NCBI RefSeq assembly: GCF_014195505.1
Contig: NZ_JACIBV010000003.1
Coordinates: 124,001 to 188,000, forward strand
Length of the DNA stretch: 64,000 nt
From: Nonomuraea dietziae
Lineage (GTDB): Bacteria; Actinomycetota; Actinomycetes; Streptosporangiales; Streptosporangiaceae
Direction of reading: 5' to 3'
Shown: positions 43,583 through 53,034 of the stretch, one piece after another
Position numbering within the stretch: position 1 is the first letter of the stretch
How the letters are laid out: every line of letters starts with the position of its first letter
Position numbers and translations under genes: made by a program
The notes under the pieces: generated by a model
The model's input: only the letters and a program-made list of their open reading frames with translations
What the model was told of the DNA's origin: nothing
The model's database searches: none

Positions 43583-45223
43583 GAAAACTCTCCTGTCTGG
43601 TGGGCGAGAGCGGCGCAGCAGCTGGTCGTAGGCGGCAACCGAAGGCAGAGGACGCGTGTCGGGCGGCAGGCTGGTCAGCTTCTTGTGAGTCAGGGAGACG
43701 ATGTTGTCGGGCAGTTCGACGGCGCGGTTGGCGGGCTTGCCCGCGGCTTGATCGTGGAGTGGCTGAGGGTCGGCTTCGGCCGCATTGCGAGCTTCGATCG
43801 CGACCACGTCCGCAGACAGGGCACCGACCCGCAAGGCGGCGGCGATGCCGGCGACCACATGCTCGTGCGCCATGGTCCTGTGCAGGAGCAGCACCTGGAT
43901 GAGTTCGCGGGTGCCGTCGGCGTCCCCGTGGGCTTCGCGGACTCGTGACCACCATGCGTCGTGGACGGGAGTGAACTTCCCGGCTTGCCGGGCTTGCTCC
44001 AGCGCCGTTGAGCCGGGCAACGCGCCGGGCTTGCGGACCAGCACCTCCAGATAGTGATCCAGGTCCAGACGGCAGGAGTTCTTGGCGATCAACCGTTCAT
44101 GCCGGGCGATTAGGTTCCGGTCGGCGAACACCAGCAGCTCGCTCGAGCGCAGCAGCACCTTCACCTGCTGTCCGATGAACGCCACCGGCACCGAGTAGCG
44201 GTTGGTGCGGACGTTGATCTGCGATCTGCGATCGACCAGCGGGTAGAACGTCCGGCCGGTCTCGAAGTGCTCGGCTGGCAGCGGCGCCAGCAGCGGCCGT
44301 TCCAACGCGAAGTACTCGGCCACCGACCTCGCCCTGGCGCCGATCCGGCGTAGATCATCTTCGGCGTCCCACTGCTCGATGAGCTCGTTGAGTTCGGCGA
44401 TCGAGTCGACCTGCGGGACGGGAACTAGTCGGTTGCGGCGGAACCGGCCGACTTCGCCTTCCACTCCGCCCTTCTCGTGGGCGCCCTCCTTGCCGGGCCT
44501 GCAGTAGAAGGCTTCCAGGCCGTAGTGCGAACGAAAGACCGTCCAGCGCTCGTTTTCCACCCGGGCTCGGGAGAATCCCAGGACCTGCGCGACCGCGGCC
44601 TTCAAGTTGTCGTAGCGGACCTTGCCGGTCGGCACGCCACCGAGCACGGTGAAGGCGTGCACGCGTCCTTCCAGGAAGGCTTCCTGTCCGCACGACAGCG
44701 AGACCCGGTGCACTGCCTTGCCCGAGTTCAACAGGCGGAAGACGAACAGGTAGCAGACCGTCGGTTTCCCGGCCAGGTTGACGACGACGTCGCCGAAGTC
44801 GACCTCGGCGTCGACGCCGGGCCGATGTTCCTGATCGATGGGGACTTCTGGAGGGGATCGGCCGGCCTGCACGCGGATCTCTGGACGCCGCCAGGCCACA
44901 TAGCCGCAGACGGTGGAGTAGGAGATCCCTTCCATATCGTGCTCGGTGATCAGCCGGTCGTAAATGCGTCTGCTGGTGTGCCGTTGCTTGCGCGGGGCGT
45001 TCAGGTCTTCGCGCAGAATCTGGTCGATGACTCGTTTGAAGGCATCCAGCCGGGACCGGCGAGGCGGGGGCTTCTTCCGCGGCTGCGGCCAGGGCGACGC
45101 CAGCGCCTCACGCACCGTCCGGCGATGCACGCTGTATTTGCGAGCCAGCGCCCGGACCCCAAGGCCTGCCCTGGAGTCCCGGCGGATCGCCGCGTAGATC
45201 TCCACTTTGGTCATTCGCGCCAT
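42770..45223 (-). CDS. istA: IstA transposase in one open frame with IstB (817 aa)
   Basis: The N-terminal about 545 residues are IstA: the HTH IRRDSRAGLGVRALARKYSVHRRTVREAL, then the integrase core with Asp in GVDAEVDFGDVVV, Asp in GKVRYDNLKAAV and Glu in EKGGVEGEVGRFRRNRLVP, and the C-terminal domain RRSQINVRTNRYSVPVAFIGQQVKVLLRS. There is no stop codon before the IstB start; the frame runs through VAAYDQLLRRSRPPDRRVF into IstB. In IS21 the two are normally separate, overlapping genes, so this is either a natural fusion or the loss of the istA stop codon. Confidence 0.88.
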   Translation of the reverse strand: MARMTKVEIYAAIRRDSRAGLGVRALARKYSVHRRTVREALASPWPQPRKKPPPRRSRLDAFKRVIDQILREDLNAPRKQRHTSRRIYDRLITEHDMEGISYSTVCGYVAWRRPEIRVQAGRSPPEVPIDQEHRPGVDAEVDFGDVVVNLAGKPTVCYLFVFRLLNSGKAVHRVSLSCGQEAFLEGRVHAFTVLGGVPTGKVRYDNLKAAVAQVLGFSRARVENERWTVFRSHYGLEAFYCRPGKEGAHEKGGVEGEVGRFRRNRLVPVPQVDSIAELNELIEQWDAEDDLRRIGARARSVAEYFALERPLLAPLPAEHFETGRTFYPLVDRRSQINVRTNRYSVPVAFIGQQVKVLLRSSELLVFADRNLIARHERLIAKNSCRLDLDHYLEVLVRKPGALPGSTALEQARQAGKFTPVHDAWWSRVREAHGDADGTRELIQVLLLHRTMAHEHVVAGIAAALRVGALSADVVAIEARNAAEADPQPLHDQAAGKPANRAVELPDNIVSLTHKKLTSLPPDTRPLPSVAAYDQLLRRSRPPDRRVFMSSSSAQQPRITRQRGLTEPAAEAAIDQACRMLRLPTLRQQFVGIADAAEHEQLTYRGFLAELLMAECEDRQRRRAERRIKAAGFPREKWLTDFDFEANSNVEPAVIHTLAKCEWIRNGNPLCLIGDSGTGKSHLLIALGAEAAMAGYRVKYVLAASLVNELVEAADDFVLGKTIARYGRYDLLCLDELGYMKLDERGANLLFQVLTEREERASVAIASNESFAGWTKTFTEPRLCAAIVDRLTFNAAIIDTGTRSYRLAQTEAQHSIHG

Positions 45224-45383
45224 TCGAGCCCCTTCCTGACCAGGAGCACAAGCAGCGTCTCATCGCAACGCCTGCGGTGGGGCCAAAAGTCATCGGAACG
45301 TCACTGGGCGGCTACGCCATGCGCTGACGGTGGGGCCGAATCCCACGCGTAAGTGGGGCCGACTCACGCTCGCAGAACCACTT

Positions 45384-46151
45384 TTAGGAGACCTCGCTCG
45401 CGGGGGCCTTCCAGGTGTTGCACGAGCCGGGGTCGCCGGTGGCGAAGCCGCGCTTGGTCCACAGCTTCAGGTTGGCGGTCTTGCCGTACGCTCGAGGGCG
45501 GCCGGGAACGTCGCCCACGAGCATCGCCTGGAGGTACTTCCAGGCGCGTGCCGACCTTCCCTCGAGAGGCCAGACGCTCTTCACGAACGCTCCGGCCAGG
45601 CAGTTCGACTGAAGCCGGTACCGGCGCAACCGCTCGAAACGCTCCGCCTGGCTGTCGTAGAACGCCTCGACGTCGACGCTGTGGATGATGAGCACGAGCT
45701 CCTGAATGTGCTGGGCGTACCTGGTGGCCGTGTTGTACATGAGCCATAGGTCGCTCGGGTCAGTCAGCCACGACTTGCCGAGCTTGTAGACAACGGTGTG
45801 GTTGGGGTGGCAGTAGACGCTGTCGGAGTCGTATCGAGGTTCTAGCTCGCAGTAGGAGCCGCCAGCGAACTTCAGCTTGGCCTCCTGGAACTGGGCGCCG
45901 CTGGCCGAAAAATGCTGCTCCCAGGTCGACTCGAGGCATTGCATGACTCCGGCGATGTAGCGCTTGGCCCCGGCTCGGTCGTTGGGGCCGACCTGCGCCT
46001 CCTCGCAGGTGGACTTGGGGAGCTTGCCCCAGGCGTACAGGGCGTTGTCCACGAGGACCCGCTGCTTGACGGGATAGGTTGTCGCGGCCGCCGTCCCGCT
46101 CAGTAATAGATTCGCGGCGCAGGCTAGAGCTGTGATCAGTCGAAGTCTCAT
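45384..46151 (-). CDS. Secreted neutral-zinc-metallopeptidase-like protein lacking HExxH
   Basis: 255 aa with signal peptide MRLRLITALACAANLLLSGTAAA. The family pattern NALYAWGKLPKSTC, AKRYIAGVMQCLESTWEQHFSASGAQFQEAKLKF, YCHPNHTVVYKL, a C-terminal RAWKYLQAMLVGDV and GDPGSCNTWKAP matches actinobacterial neutral zinc metallopeptidases. Where active relatives have HExxHxxQ, this one reads TATRYAQHIQE: the first His and the Glu are replaced, so it is probably not a protease. Six cysteines remain. The stop codon TAA lies inside the target duplication of the IS21-type element. Confidence 0.7.
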   Translation of the reverse strand: MRLRLITALACAANLLLSGTAAATTYPVKQRVLVDNALYAWGKLPKSTCEEAQVGPNDRAGAKRYIAGVMQCLESTWEQHFSASGAQFQEAKLKFAGGSYCELEPRYDSDSVYCHPNHTVVYKLGKSWLTDPSDLWLMYNTATRYAQHIQELVLIIHSVDVEAFYDSQAERFERLRRYRLQSNCLAGAFVKSVWPLEGRSARAWKYLQAMLVGDVPGRPRAYGKTANLKLWTKRGFATGDPGSCNTWKAPASEVS

Positions 46152-46372
46152 GGCGGGAGATTAAGGCCAGCACGTCAACGAGACAGAGCGCAATGCGGTC
46201 GGGGCGTCCATCGAAGCGATGATTGGCAGAAAACCCGCGTGGTTTGGCCTTCCACTCGGCCCCTCGATAAGTAAACTGGCTCGTCTCCGCCTTCGTAGCC
46301 GCGGCGTTCGAACGGCCGATGTGCTGGAGGTGGTCGGCATCACGGCGACGATAACACTAAGAGCTGGCGGCG

Positions 46373-47135
46373 ATGTCCATCCCCACCACCGCCCGCGACC
46401 TGTCGGGTGTCGACTATGTCTACCTGCGGGTCGACGGCATCCACGTCAACATACGGCGAGGAGCGCAAGCTGTGCCTGCTGATGATGATCGGCGTGCGTG
46501 CCGACGGGCGCAAGGGACTGGTCGCGCTGGCCGACGGTTACCGCGAGTCGGCCGGGTCGCGGGCCGACCTGCTGCGCGATGCCAAGCGGCGTGGCCTGCG
46601 CGCCCCGGTGCTGGCGATCGGCGATGGCGCGCTCGGTTTCTGGGCTGCGCTCGGGGAGGTGTTTTCCGCAGGCCAGGGCTCAAAGGTGCTGGTTTCACAA
46701 GATCGCTAACGTGCTTGGGGCCGCCGAAGTCAGCGCACCTCGGGGGCAAGAAGTCCCTGGCCGAGATCTGGAATGCCGAGGACAAGGACCACGCGTTCGC
46801 CGCGGTCAAGGACTTCCAGGCCACCTATGGCGTTAAGTATCCCAAGGCGGTGGCCAAGGTGGTCGACGACCTGGAGGAACTGCTGGCCTTCTATGAATTT
46901 CCGGCTGAGCACTGGGTGCACCTGCGCACGACCAACCCGATCGAGTCGACGTTTGCCACCGTCCGCCACCAGACCAAGGTCACCAAGGGGCCGGGCTCTC
47001 GCGCGGCTGGGTTCGCGATGGCCTTCAAGCTGATCGAGTCGGCGCAGAAGCGCTGGCGAGCGGTCAACGCGCCCCATCTCGTGGCACTGGTCCGCGCCGG
47101 GGCAACGTTCATAGGCGGCAAGCTCGTTGAGCGGC
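46373..47135 (+). pseudogene. IS256-family transposase, 5'-truncated and frameshifted
   Basis: RDLSGVDYVYLRVDGIHVNI holds the first Asp, then the frame shifts to ERKLCLLMMIGVRADGRKGLVALADGYRESAGSRADLLRDAKRRGLRAPVLAIGDGALGFWAAL, and again to KKSLAEIWNAEDKDHAFAAVKDFQATYG ... WVHLRTTNPIESTFATVRHQTKVTKGPGSRAAGFAMAF, which holds the Glu. The N-terminal region is missing. It is a different IS256 subgroup from the intact gene at 49771-51078. Confidence 0.85.
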
Positions 47136-47185
47136 TCGTCATCGGCCATCGAGGGTCAGTCGATAGCCGCCTAAAAGATCTTGAT

Positions 47186-48063
47186 TCACAGGTCTTGACG
47201 ATTGCTCGTGGGCGGGACGCGCGCGCGTAGGCCCTCGCCGGAACCGGGCGAGAGTGAGATTGCCGGGGGCGGCGTTTTCTCCCAGGGGGGCGGAGGTCGG
47301 CGACGAGATCGCGGGCGCGCCGGAGTTGGGTGGGGGCGGCGGAGATAATGAGCCAGGTCCACCGGTCGGCGGCGGCGGGGTCGCGGAGTTTGGGGCGGGT
47401 CCAGCCGAAGGTTTGCTTGAGCATCCGGAAGGTGCGCTCGAGGTCGAAGCGCCGGAGAAAGGCCTGTCATAGGCGGTCGACATCCTGCGAGGTGCCATCG
47501 GTGCCCGACCACCACATCCAGATCGGCTTGGGGTCGCCTCCCGAAGGCAAGTGGTCGACCTGGAGGCGCAGGACGGTGCCCGCGATGATGGGCAGTTCGC
47601 CGGGAAAGCCGAGCCATGCCGCCCGGCGGGTGAGGCGGGGGTGCAGCCGGTCCCAGACCTGGGCGTGCGCGGTGCCGTAGCGGGTGGTCTCGGTGATAGT
47701 GGCAGCGTGGGGTTCACCCCAGGTGGCGGGGTCGCCGAAGACGAACTTCTTGCCGTGCTTGGGCGGGCGGCCGCCGTAGGGGTCATAGACGCGCGGCGGG
47801 GTCGGCCTGCGCATCACCCGGTCACTGCGCAGACGTCCCAGAACATCGACCGGCAGGTCGGCGAGGAGGAACGCGAGACGAGTGACGTCGTAGCCGGCGT
47901 TGACCACGATGAGGATGTTCGGGTCACCGGCCTGGTGTTGGCCCGTCGCCATCAGCCGTTCGACGACCTTGCGGAGTTGGAAGGCGGTGAGCGCGGCGAC
48001 ATCCGCGCCTGGCGGCAGGCGAACGGCGTTCAGCAGCGCCGTCCATGAGGTGCGGCCGGTCTA
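47186..48063 (-). pseudogene. DDE transposase, C-terminal portion, nonsense mutation
   Basis: The frame TSWTALLNAVRLPPGADVAALTAFQLRKVVERLMATGQHQAGDPNILIVVNAGYDVTRLAFLLADLPVDVLGRLRSDRV continues to SGTDGTSQDVDRL, a TGA stop, then QAFLRRFDLE and TFRMLKQTFGWTRPKLRDPAAADRWTWLIISA. The TGA stands where TGG (Trp) is expected. The N-terminal part is displaced to 48956-49275 by the IS5-type element. IS701/IS4-like actinobacterial transposase; exact family not assigned. Confidence 0.7.
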
Positions 48064-48952
48064 AAAGCGCCTAACAGAATGATCTCCGGTGTGCTTTGAT
48101 CTCTCGCTGTAGCGGTCGTGAGAGGAGTACGGGTGGCGCGGGCCAAGCCGTGGGAGGTCAGTGACGAGCTGTGGGCGGTGATCGAGCCGTTGTTGCCCCA
48201 GCGTGAGCGGCGGTTCCGGTATCCGGGACGTAAGCGGCTCGATGATCGACTGGCGTTGCAGGGCATCCTGTTCGTGCTGCACACCGGGATCGCCTGGGAG
48301 CACCTGCCGCAAGAGCTGGGCTACGGCTCGGGCATGACCTGCTGGCGGCGCCTGGCCGAGTGGAATGCCTGCGGCGTCTGGCAGCGTCTGCACGAGGTGC
48401 TGCTTGATCGGCTGCGCGCGGCCGACGAGCTCGACTTCTCCCGCGCTGTAGTTGACTCCTCCCAGATCAGAGCGTTAAAAGGGGGCCGCAGACCGGCCCG
48501 TCCCCGGTCGATCGAGGACGGGCCGGCAGCAAGCACCACCTGATCACCGAGGCCACCGGCATCCCGCTTGCCGTGATCGTGACCGGCGCCAACCGCAACG
48601 ACGTCACCCAGCTTCGCCCGCTGCTGGACGCTGTTCCGAAGGTGCGTGGCAAGCGCGGCCGCCCCCGGCAACGTCCCGACGTCGTGCTCGCCGACCGGGG
48701 CTACGACCACGACAAGTACCGCCGCCTGGTGCGCGAGCTGCAGATCCGCCCGCTGATCGCCCGCCGCGGCACCGAACACGGCTCCGGCCTGGGCAAACAC
48801 CGCTGGGTCGTAGAGCAGACGTTCGCCCTGCTGCATGCCTTTCGACGCCTGCGCATCCGTTGGGAGGTCCGCGCCGACATCCACGAGGCCTTCCTCAAGT
48901 TGGCCTGCGCACTCATCTGCTGGCGACGCCTCGCCTCATTGCGTTAGCAGCT
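48064..48952. mobile_element. IS5-family element (about 0.89 kb) nested in a transposase pseudogene
   Basis: Ends AAAGCGCCTAACAGAATG and, inverted, AGCTGCTAACGCAATG, flanked by CTA on both sides (48061-48063, 48953-48955). An internally deleted derivative lies at 61096-61397. Confidence 0.75.
48118..48947 (+). CDS. IS5-family transposase made by programmed frameshift
   Basis: ORF A begins VARAKPWEVSDELWAVIEPLLPQRERRFRYPGRKRLDDRLALQGILFVLHTGIAWEHLPQELGYGSG and reaches the first Asp in AVVDSSQIRALKGG. At TTAAAAGGGGG (about 48475) ribosomes would shift to ORF B: HHLITEATGIPLAVIVTGANRNDVTQLRPLLDAVP, VVLADRGYDHDKYRR (second Asp), GSGLGKHRWVVEQTFALLHAFRRLRIRWEVRADIHEAFLKLACALICWRRL (Glu). The A4G5 slippery run is typical of this group, so the frame break is probably functional rather than a mutation. 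Confidence 0.8.
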
Positions 48953-48955
48953 CTA

Positions 48956-49275
48956 AGACTGCCGATCGAGTAGGGCCAGCCTGGGACCATGTGGTGCTGG
49001 TCCTTGTCGCGGCCGTAGGTGTGGCAGAACGACCGGTCGGGGTTGGTGTTGGCGTCCGGCCGGAGCCACGGGCCGACGTCGGCGGCCAGCACGATCCGGC
49101 CGTCGGCGGCGCGAGGCAGCGGTATCGAGGTGAGGGAAGACCGCAGCCGGGCCACCTCGATCTGGCCCCGGTCCAACCGTCATACAACGAGCCATGCCCG
49201 CACCGGTGCTCAGGCGCCAACGAGATCGACCAGCGTCTTGGCCGGGCCGTCGGTGCACAACAGCGCCTCGACTAG
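48956..49275 (-). pseudogene. DDE transposase, N-terminal portion displaced by nested IS
   Basis: RGQIEVARLRSSLTSIPLPRAADGRIVLAADVGPWLRPDANTNPDRSFCHTYGRDKDQHHMVPGWPYSIGS contains the first catalytic Asp (LAADVGPW). Upstream in other frames EALLCTDGPAKTLVDLVGA and APEHRCGHGSLYDG show older frameshifts. It continues at 47186-48063 on the other side of the IS5-type element. Confidence 0.7.
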
Positions 49276-49716
49276 TTAGCTCATCCGAGGCGCGCCGTCA
49301 GGCAGCCGTAGAGCTCTCGCGGAACCTCGACAAGGCCATCACGCCAGCCTCGTGATCAGTACCAACGGCTCCGCTTCCGGTTCGCGTAGCCGTCACACAT
49401 GCCAGGGTGGGCATAGCGGCCATCGCCTCCCTCCGAGTCTTCGACACCCGAAGGTGAGACGGTGGCCGCCCAACGTCACCTCGACACACCGTGTCGAAAG
49501 AGCCACAACCCGCTGCATACCGGAACGTCACCCATCGGACCCGACACGGCATACGCGAAGATCAGAACTTCAACGACAAGCTGAGTGCTTGTTCCTAGCT
49601 TTTAGTCTTGCTGTTCTGCACCTTGTCAAGCTGGGCTCGCCTACGTCGCGGCCGTGGTGGTTATGCGACGATCCCAAGATGCTGCGCAGCCTTGAGATCA
49701 AAGCGATCCTGTCTGA
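49276..49716. other. Intergenic stretch before the IS256 element
   Basis: No gene, RNA or repeat recognised. It ends at the left copy of the IS256 target duplication. Confidence 0.4.
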
Positions 49717-49770
49717 GCTTGAGAGGGACTGTAAGAAGAACGGTGTAACTCCTGATCAAGGAGACACCTG

Positions 49771-51078
49771 ATGAGTACTGTGATCCAGGCATCGTCGGAG
49801 ATCGACCTGGAGGACGCCGCGGTGGCGCGCAAGGAGCCGGAGACCTCGGCTTCGGACCGGGAGCTCGTCGGCCGGCTGGTCGACCAGGCCCGCGCCGAAG
49901 GCCTGGAACTTGTGGGCGAGAACGGACTTTTGGGTCGGCTGACCAAGCTGGTGCTGGAGTCGGCGCTGGAAGGCGAGATCACCGACCATCTCGGCTACGA
50001 CAAGCACGATCCGGCCGGTCGTGGTGCGGGTAACTCGCGTAACGGCAGCAGGGCCAAGACCGTGCTCACCGATGTGGGGCCGGTGGAGATCAGCGTGCCG
50101 CGCGATCGGGATGGCAGCTTCGAGCCGAGGATCGTCCGCAAGCGGCAACGCCGGCTGTCCAGCGTGGATGAGATGGTCATCTCACTGGCTGCCAAGGGCC
50201 TGACGACCGGGGAGATCTCTGCGCATCTGGCCGAGGTCTACGGCGCCGAGGTGTCCAAGCAGACCATCTCCACCATCACCGACAAGGTCCTGGAGGGGAT
50301 GGCCGAGTGGCAGAACCGGCCCCTGGATACCGTCTACCCGGTCATCTTCATCGATGCCGTGCATGTCAAGCTGCGCGACGGCCAGGTCGCCAACCGGCCT
50401 ATCTATCTGGCCATGGCGGTCACTGTCGATGGCGAGCGCGACATCCTCGGGTTGTGGGCCGGTGACGGCGGCGAAGGGGCGAAGTTCTGGCTGCATGTGC
50501 TGACCGAGATCAAGAACCGCGGCGTCGGTGATGCGCTGATGGTGGTCTGCGACGGTCTGAAGGGGCTGCCGCAGGCGATCGAGACTGTCTGGCCGCAGGC
50601 GGTCGTGCAGACCTGCGTGGTGCACCTGCTGCGCGCCTCGTTCCGATATGCCGCCCGCCAGCACTGGGACGCCATCGCCAAAGCGCTGCGGCCGGTCTAC
50701 ACCGCGCCGACCGAGGGCGCCGCGCTCGAGCGGTTCTACGAGTTCGCCGAGACGTGGGGCGGCAGGTATCCGGCCATCGTGAAGTTGTGGGAGGACGCCT
50801 GGGCGGAGTTCGTGCCCTTCCTCAACTTCGACACCGAGATCCGCCGGGTGATCTGCTCGACTAACGCGATCGAGTCGGTCAATGCCCGGATCCGGCGGGC
50901 GGTCAAGGCCCGCGGCCATTTCCCGAACGAGCAGGCCGCGCTGAAGTGCGTCTACATGGCGATCATGAGTTTGGATCCGACCGGCAAGGGTCGCAAACGC
51001 TGGATCACCCGCTGGAAGGCCGCGCTCAACGCCTTCGCCATCACCTTCGAAGGGCGCCTGAACCCTACTTCCCGATAA
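49771..51078 (+). CDS. IS256-family transposase, intact
   Basis: A 435-aa mutator-type transposase. N-terminal GENGLLGRLTKLVLESALEGEITDHLGYDKHDPAGRGAGNSRNGSRAKTVLTDVGPVEISVPRDRDGSFEPRIVRKRQRRL is followed by the core: Asp in VIFIDAVHVKLRDG, Asp in LMVVCDGLKGLPQAI, and Glu in STNAIESVNARIRRAVKARGHFPNEQAALKC. AAGGAG precedes the ATG by eight bases. The gene is intact, but the right terminal repeat is split by an ISL3 insertion, so its mobility is doubtful. Confidence 0.93.
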   Translation: MSTVIQASSEIDLEDAAVARKEPETSASDRELVGRLVDQARAEGLELVGENGLLGRLTKLVLESALEGEITDHLGYDKHDPAGRGAGNSRNGSRAKTVLTDVGPVEISVPRDRDGSFEPRIVRKRQRRLSSVDEMVISLAAKGLTTGEISAHLAEVYGAEVSKQTISTITDKVLEGMAEWQNRPLDTVYPVIFIDAVHVKLRDGQVANRPIYLAMAVTVDGERDILGLWAGDGGEGAKFWLHVLTEIKNRGVGDALMVVCDGLKGLPQAIETVWPQAVVQTCVVHLLRASFRYAARQHWDAIAKALRPVYTAPTEGAALERFYEFAETWGGRYPAIVKLWEDAWAEFVPFLNFDTEIRRVICSTNAIESVNARIRRAVKARGHFPNEQAALKCVYMAIMSLDPTGKGRKRWITRWKAALNAFAITFEGRLNPTSR

Positions 51079-51108
51079 CCAATCAAGATCGAGTTACACC
51101 GTTAACTG

Positions 51109-52721
51109 GGCTCTGGCACGAATCCGGTGGTGACGGAGTGTGCGGGCTGGCAGGGTGATCTTGGTGTGCTTCGAAGATCTTGAAGATGTTGTTCCCGCAG
51201 TTGGCCGACGTGATCCTCGAGCAGGTGGTCGCAGAGCAGCAGGTGATACGTGTGCACGCTCGGACACGATCGGTGGCGGCATCCTGCCCCGCGTGTGGAG
51301 TCCTGACCCGGCGGGTGCACGCCTACCACATGCGACGTCTGGCGGATGTGCCGGTCGGTAGCCGCACGGTGGTCGTCGACCTGCGCATACGCCGGCTGGT
51401 GTGCGAAGCCCGCGGATGTATGCAGCAGACGTTCCGTGAACAGGTCCCGCAGGTGGCGGCCCGGTATGCCCGCCGCACCGTGGGGCTGGCCGCGCTGATC
51501 GTGGACCTGGCGGTGGTGCTGGCCGGCCGCGCCGGCGCGGCTGTGCTGTCCCGCCTGCCGGTGACGGTCTCGCGTACCACGGTGCTGCGCTTGTTGATGA
51601 GCGTTCCGGCCCCGGCCGGGCCGGTGCCAGCGGTGCTGAGCGTGGACGACTTCGCGCTGCGGCGCGGCAACCGCTATGCGACCTTGCTCATCGACGCGGT
51701 CACCCACCGCCGCATCGATGTGCTGCCCGACCGCAAGTCCTCCACGTTGATCACGTGGTTGCGTGAGCACCCAGGCGTCCAGGTCGTGTGCCGCGACGGC
51801 TCGGCCGCCTACGCCGAAGCCATCCGCCAGGGCGCACCGGACGCGGTGCAGGTCAGCGACCGGTGGCATCTGTGGAACGGCTTGGCCGCCGCGGTGGAGA
51901 AGACCGTGGTCACACACAGCCGCTGCTGGCACACAGCAGGCCCTCGTCGCGCCGGTGCGCTCGCCGAACGAACCCGCCGCAAGCACGCCCAGGTCCACAC
52001 CCTCCTCGAGCAGGGACTCGGACTGGGCGAGTGCGCTCGGCGCCTGGGCTGGGGATTCAATACGGTCAAACGCTACGCCCGCGCCGCCTCGGCCGACGAT
52101 CTCCTGCGCCCGCCGAAGTACGGCGCCACTCTGGTCGACCCCTACCGCGAGCACCTGAGACGCCGCCTGGTTGAAGAGCCCGGTGTGCCGGTCACGCATC
52201 TGCTGGCCGAGATCCGCGAACGCGGCTACACCGGCAGCGCCAACCTGCTGGTGCGCTACCTCAACCAAGGTCGCGCCGACCCCCGATCGGACTCCGCCCT
52301 CACCACGCCGGCTGGTCTCCTGGCTCATGAGCCGCCCCGACGATCTACCTGCTCACCGCCGTCGGCACCTGGAAGAGCTGATTCCCGCCTGCCCGCACCT
52401 GACAGCCCTGGCCTCGCGGGTGCGGGAGTTCGCCGCCATCCTCACCCAGCGTCGCGGTCACGACCTTGACGAGTGGATCAGCGCAATGCGCGCCGATGAC
52501 CTACCCGCCCTGCACAGCTTCGCCCTCGGCCTGGAGAAGGACAAACAGGCCGTCATCGCCGGGCTGACCCTGCCCTACAGCAACGGCCCCATGGAAGGCA
52601 CCAACACCAAGGTCAAGCTGCTGAAACGCCAGATGTACGGGCGCGCCAGCTTCGCCCTGCTGCGGCAACGGATCCTGCTTTCCTAAGCACGCACTGTCAC
52701 CACCTCATTCGTGCCAGAGCC
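51109..52721. mobile_element. ISL3-family element with 8-bp target duplication
   Basis: Terminal repeats GGCTCTGGCACGAAT followed by GGTGGTGAC on both ends (inverted at the right). Target duplication GTTAACTG at 51101-51108 and 52722-52729. Length 1613 bp. It sits inside the right terminal repeat of the IS256 element. Confidence 0.92.
51180..52686 (+). pseudogene. ISL3-family transposase with one frameshift
   Basis: The N-terminal zinc-finger SVAASCPACGVLTRRVHAYHMRRLADVPVGSRTVVVDLRIRRLVCEARGCMQQTF and the DDE core (SVDDFALRRGNRYATLLIDAVTHRRIDVL; VCRDGSAAYAEAIRQGAPDAVQVSDRWHLWNGL) are in one frame to about 52300. At a C5 run the frame changes to SWLMSRPDDLPAHRRRHLEELI ... GPMEGTNTKVKLLKRQMYGRASFALLRQRIL, which holds the Glu. 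A single-base indel or programmed slip is possible. A deleted relative lies at 58793-59753. Confidence 0.88.
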
Positions 52722-53034
52722 GTTAACTGGACAGACCCGCTTGAGAACGCTCATCGTGATCACGTGTTCTTGGAGCCCACGATTGAGCTGAGCTTGGATT
52801 GCTTCATCTGCGAGCGGATAGGCCGGACGACCGCCTTGAAGCTGGAGGACGAGCGGGCTGTGCAGGCTTTGAAGGTGCCGGGTCCTGTGGTGTCCGCTGC
52901 TAGTCTAGGGCGGCCACCACAGGATCGTGTGTTGAGTGGACCTCCGGGCCGCGGATGCAGTGCTCGATGGCGTAGATCAGGTCGAGCAGCACTTCCTTGG
53001 CCCGAGCGGTCCCGGATACGTTTTCGGGACTTGC

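Larger units (their letters stand above)
41460..45380. mobile_element. IS21-family element, 3.9 kb, with passenger gene
   Basis: Ends TGATTTCTCGCGTG and, inverted, TGGTTCTGCGAGCGTGA, flanked by an 8-bp target duplication CTTTTAGG (41452-41459 and 45381-45388). Several internal copies of GGCCCCACTT lie near each end (about 41507, 41553, 41597 left; 45280, 45330, 45353 right), as is usual for IS21. Besides istA/istB it contains about 1.2 kb with a 247-aa gene; IS21 elements are normally 2-2.5 kb. Confidence 0.85.
49725..52738. mobile_element. IS256-family element interrupted near its right end by ISL3
   Basis: Left end GGGACTGT with inner AACGGTGTAACTC; inverted right end GGGTCTGT with inner TTAACGGTGTAACTC. 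The 8-bp target duplication GCTTGAGA is at 49717-49724 and 52739-52746. Without the nested ISL3 element (51109-52721 plus one copy of its duplication) the element is about 1.39 kb. Confidence 0.88.
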
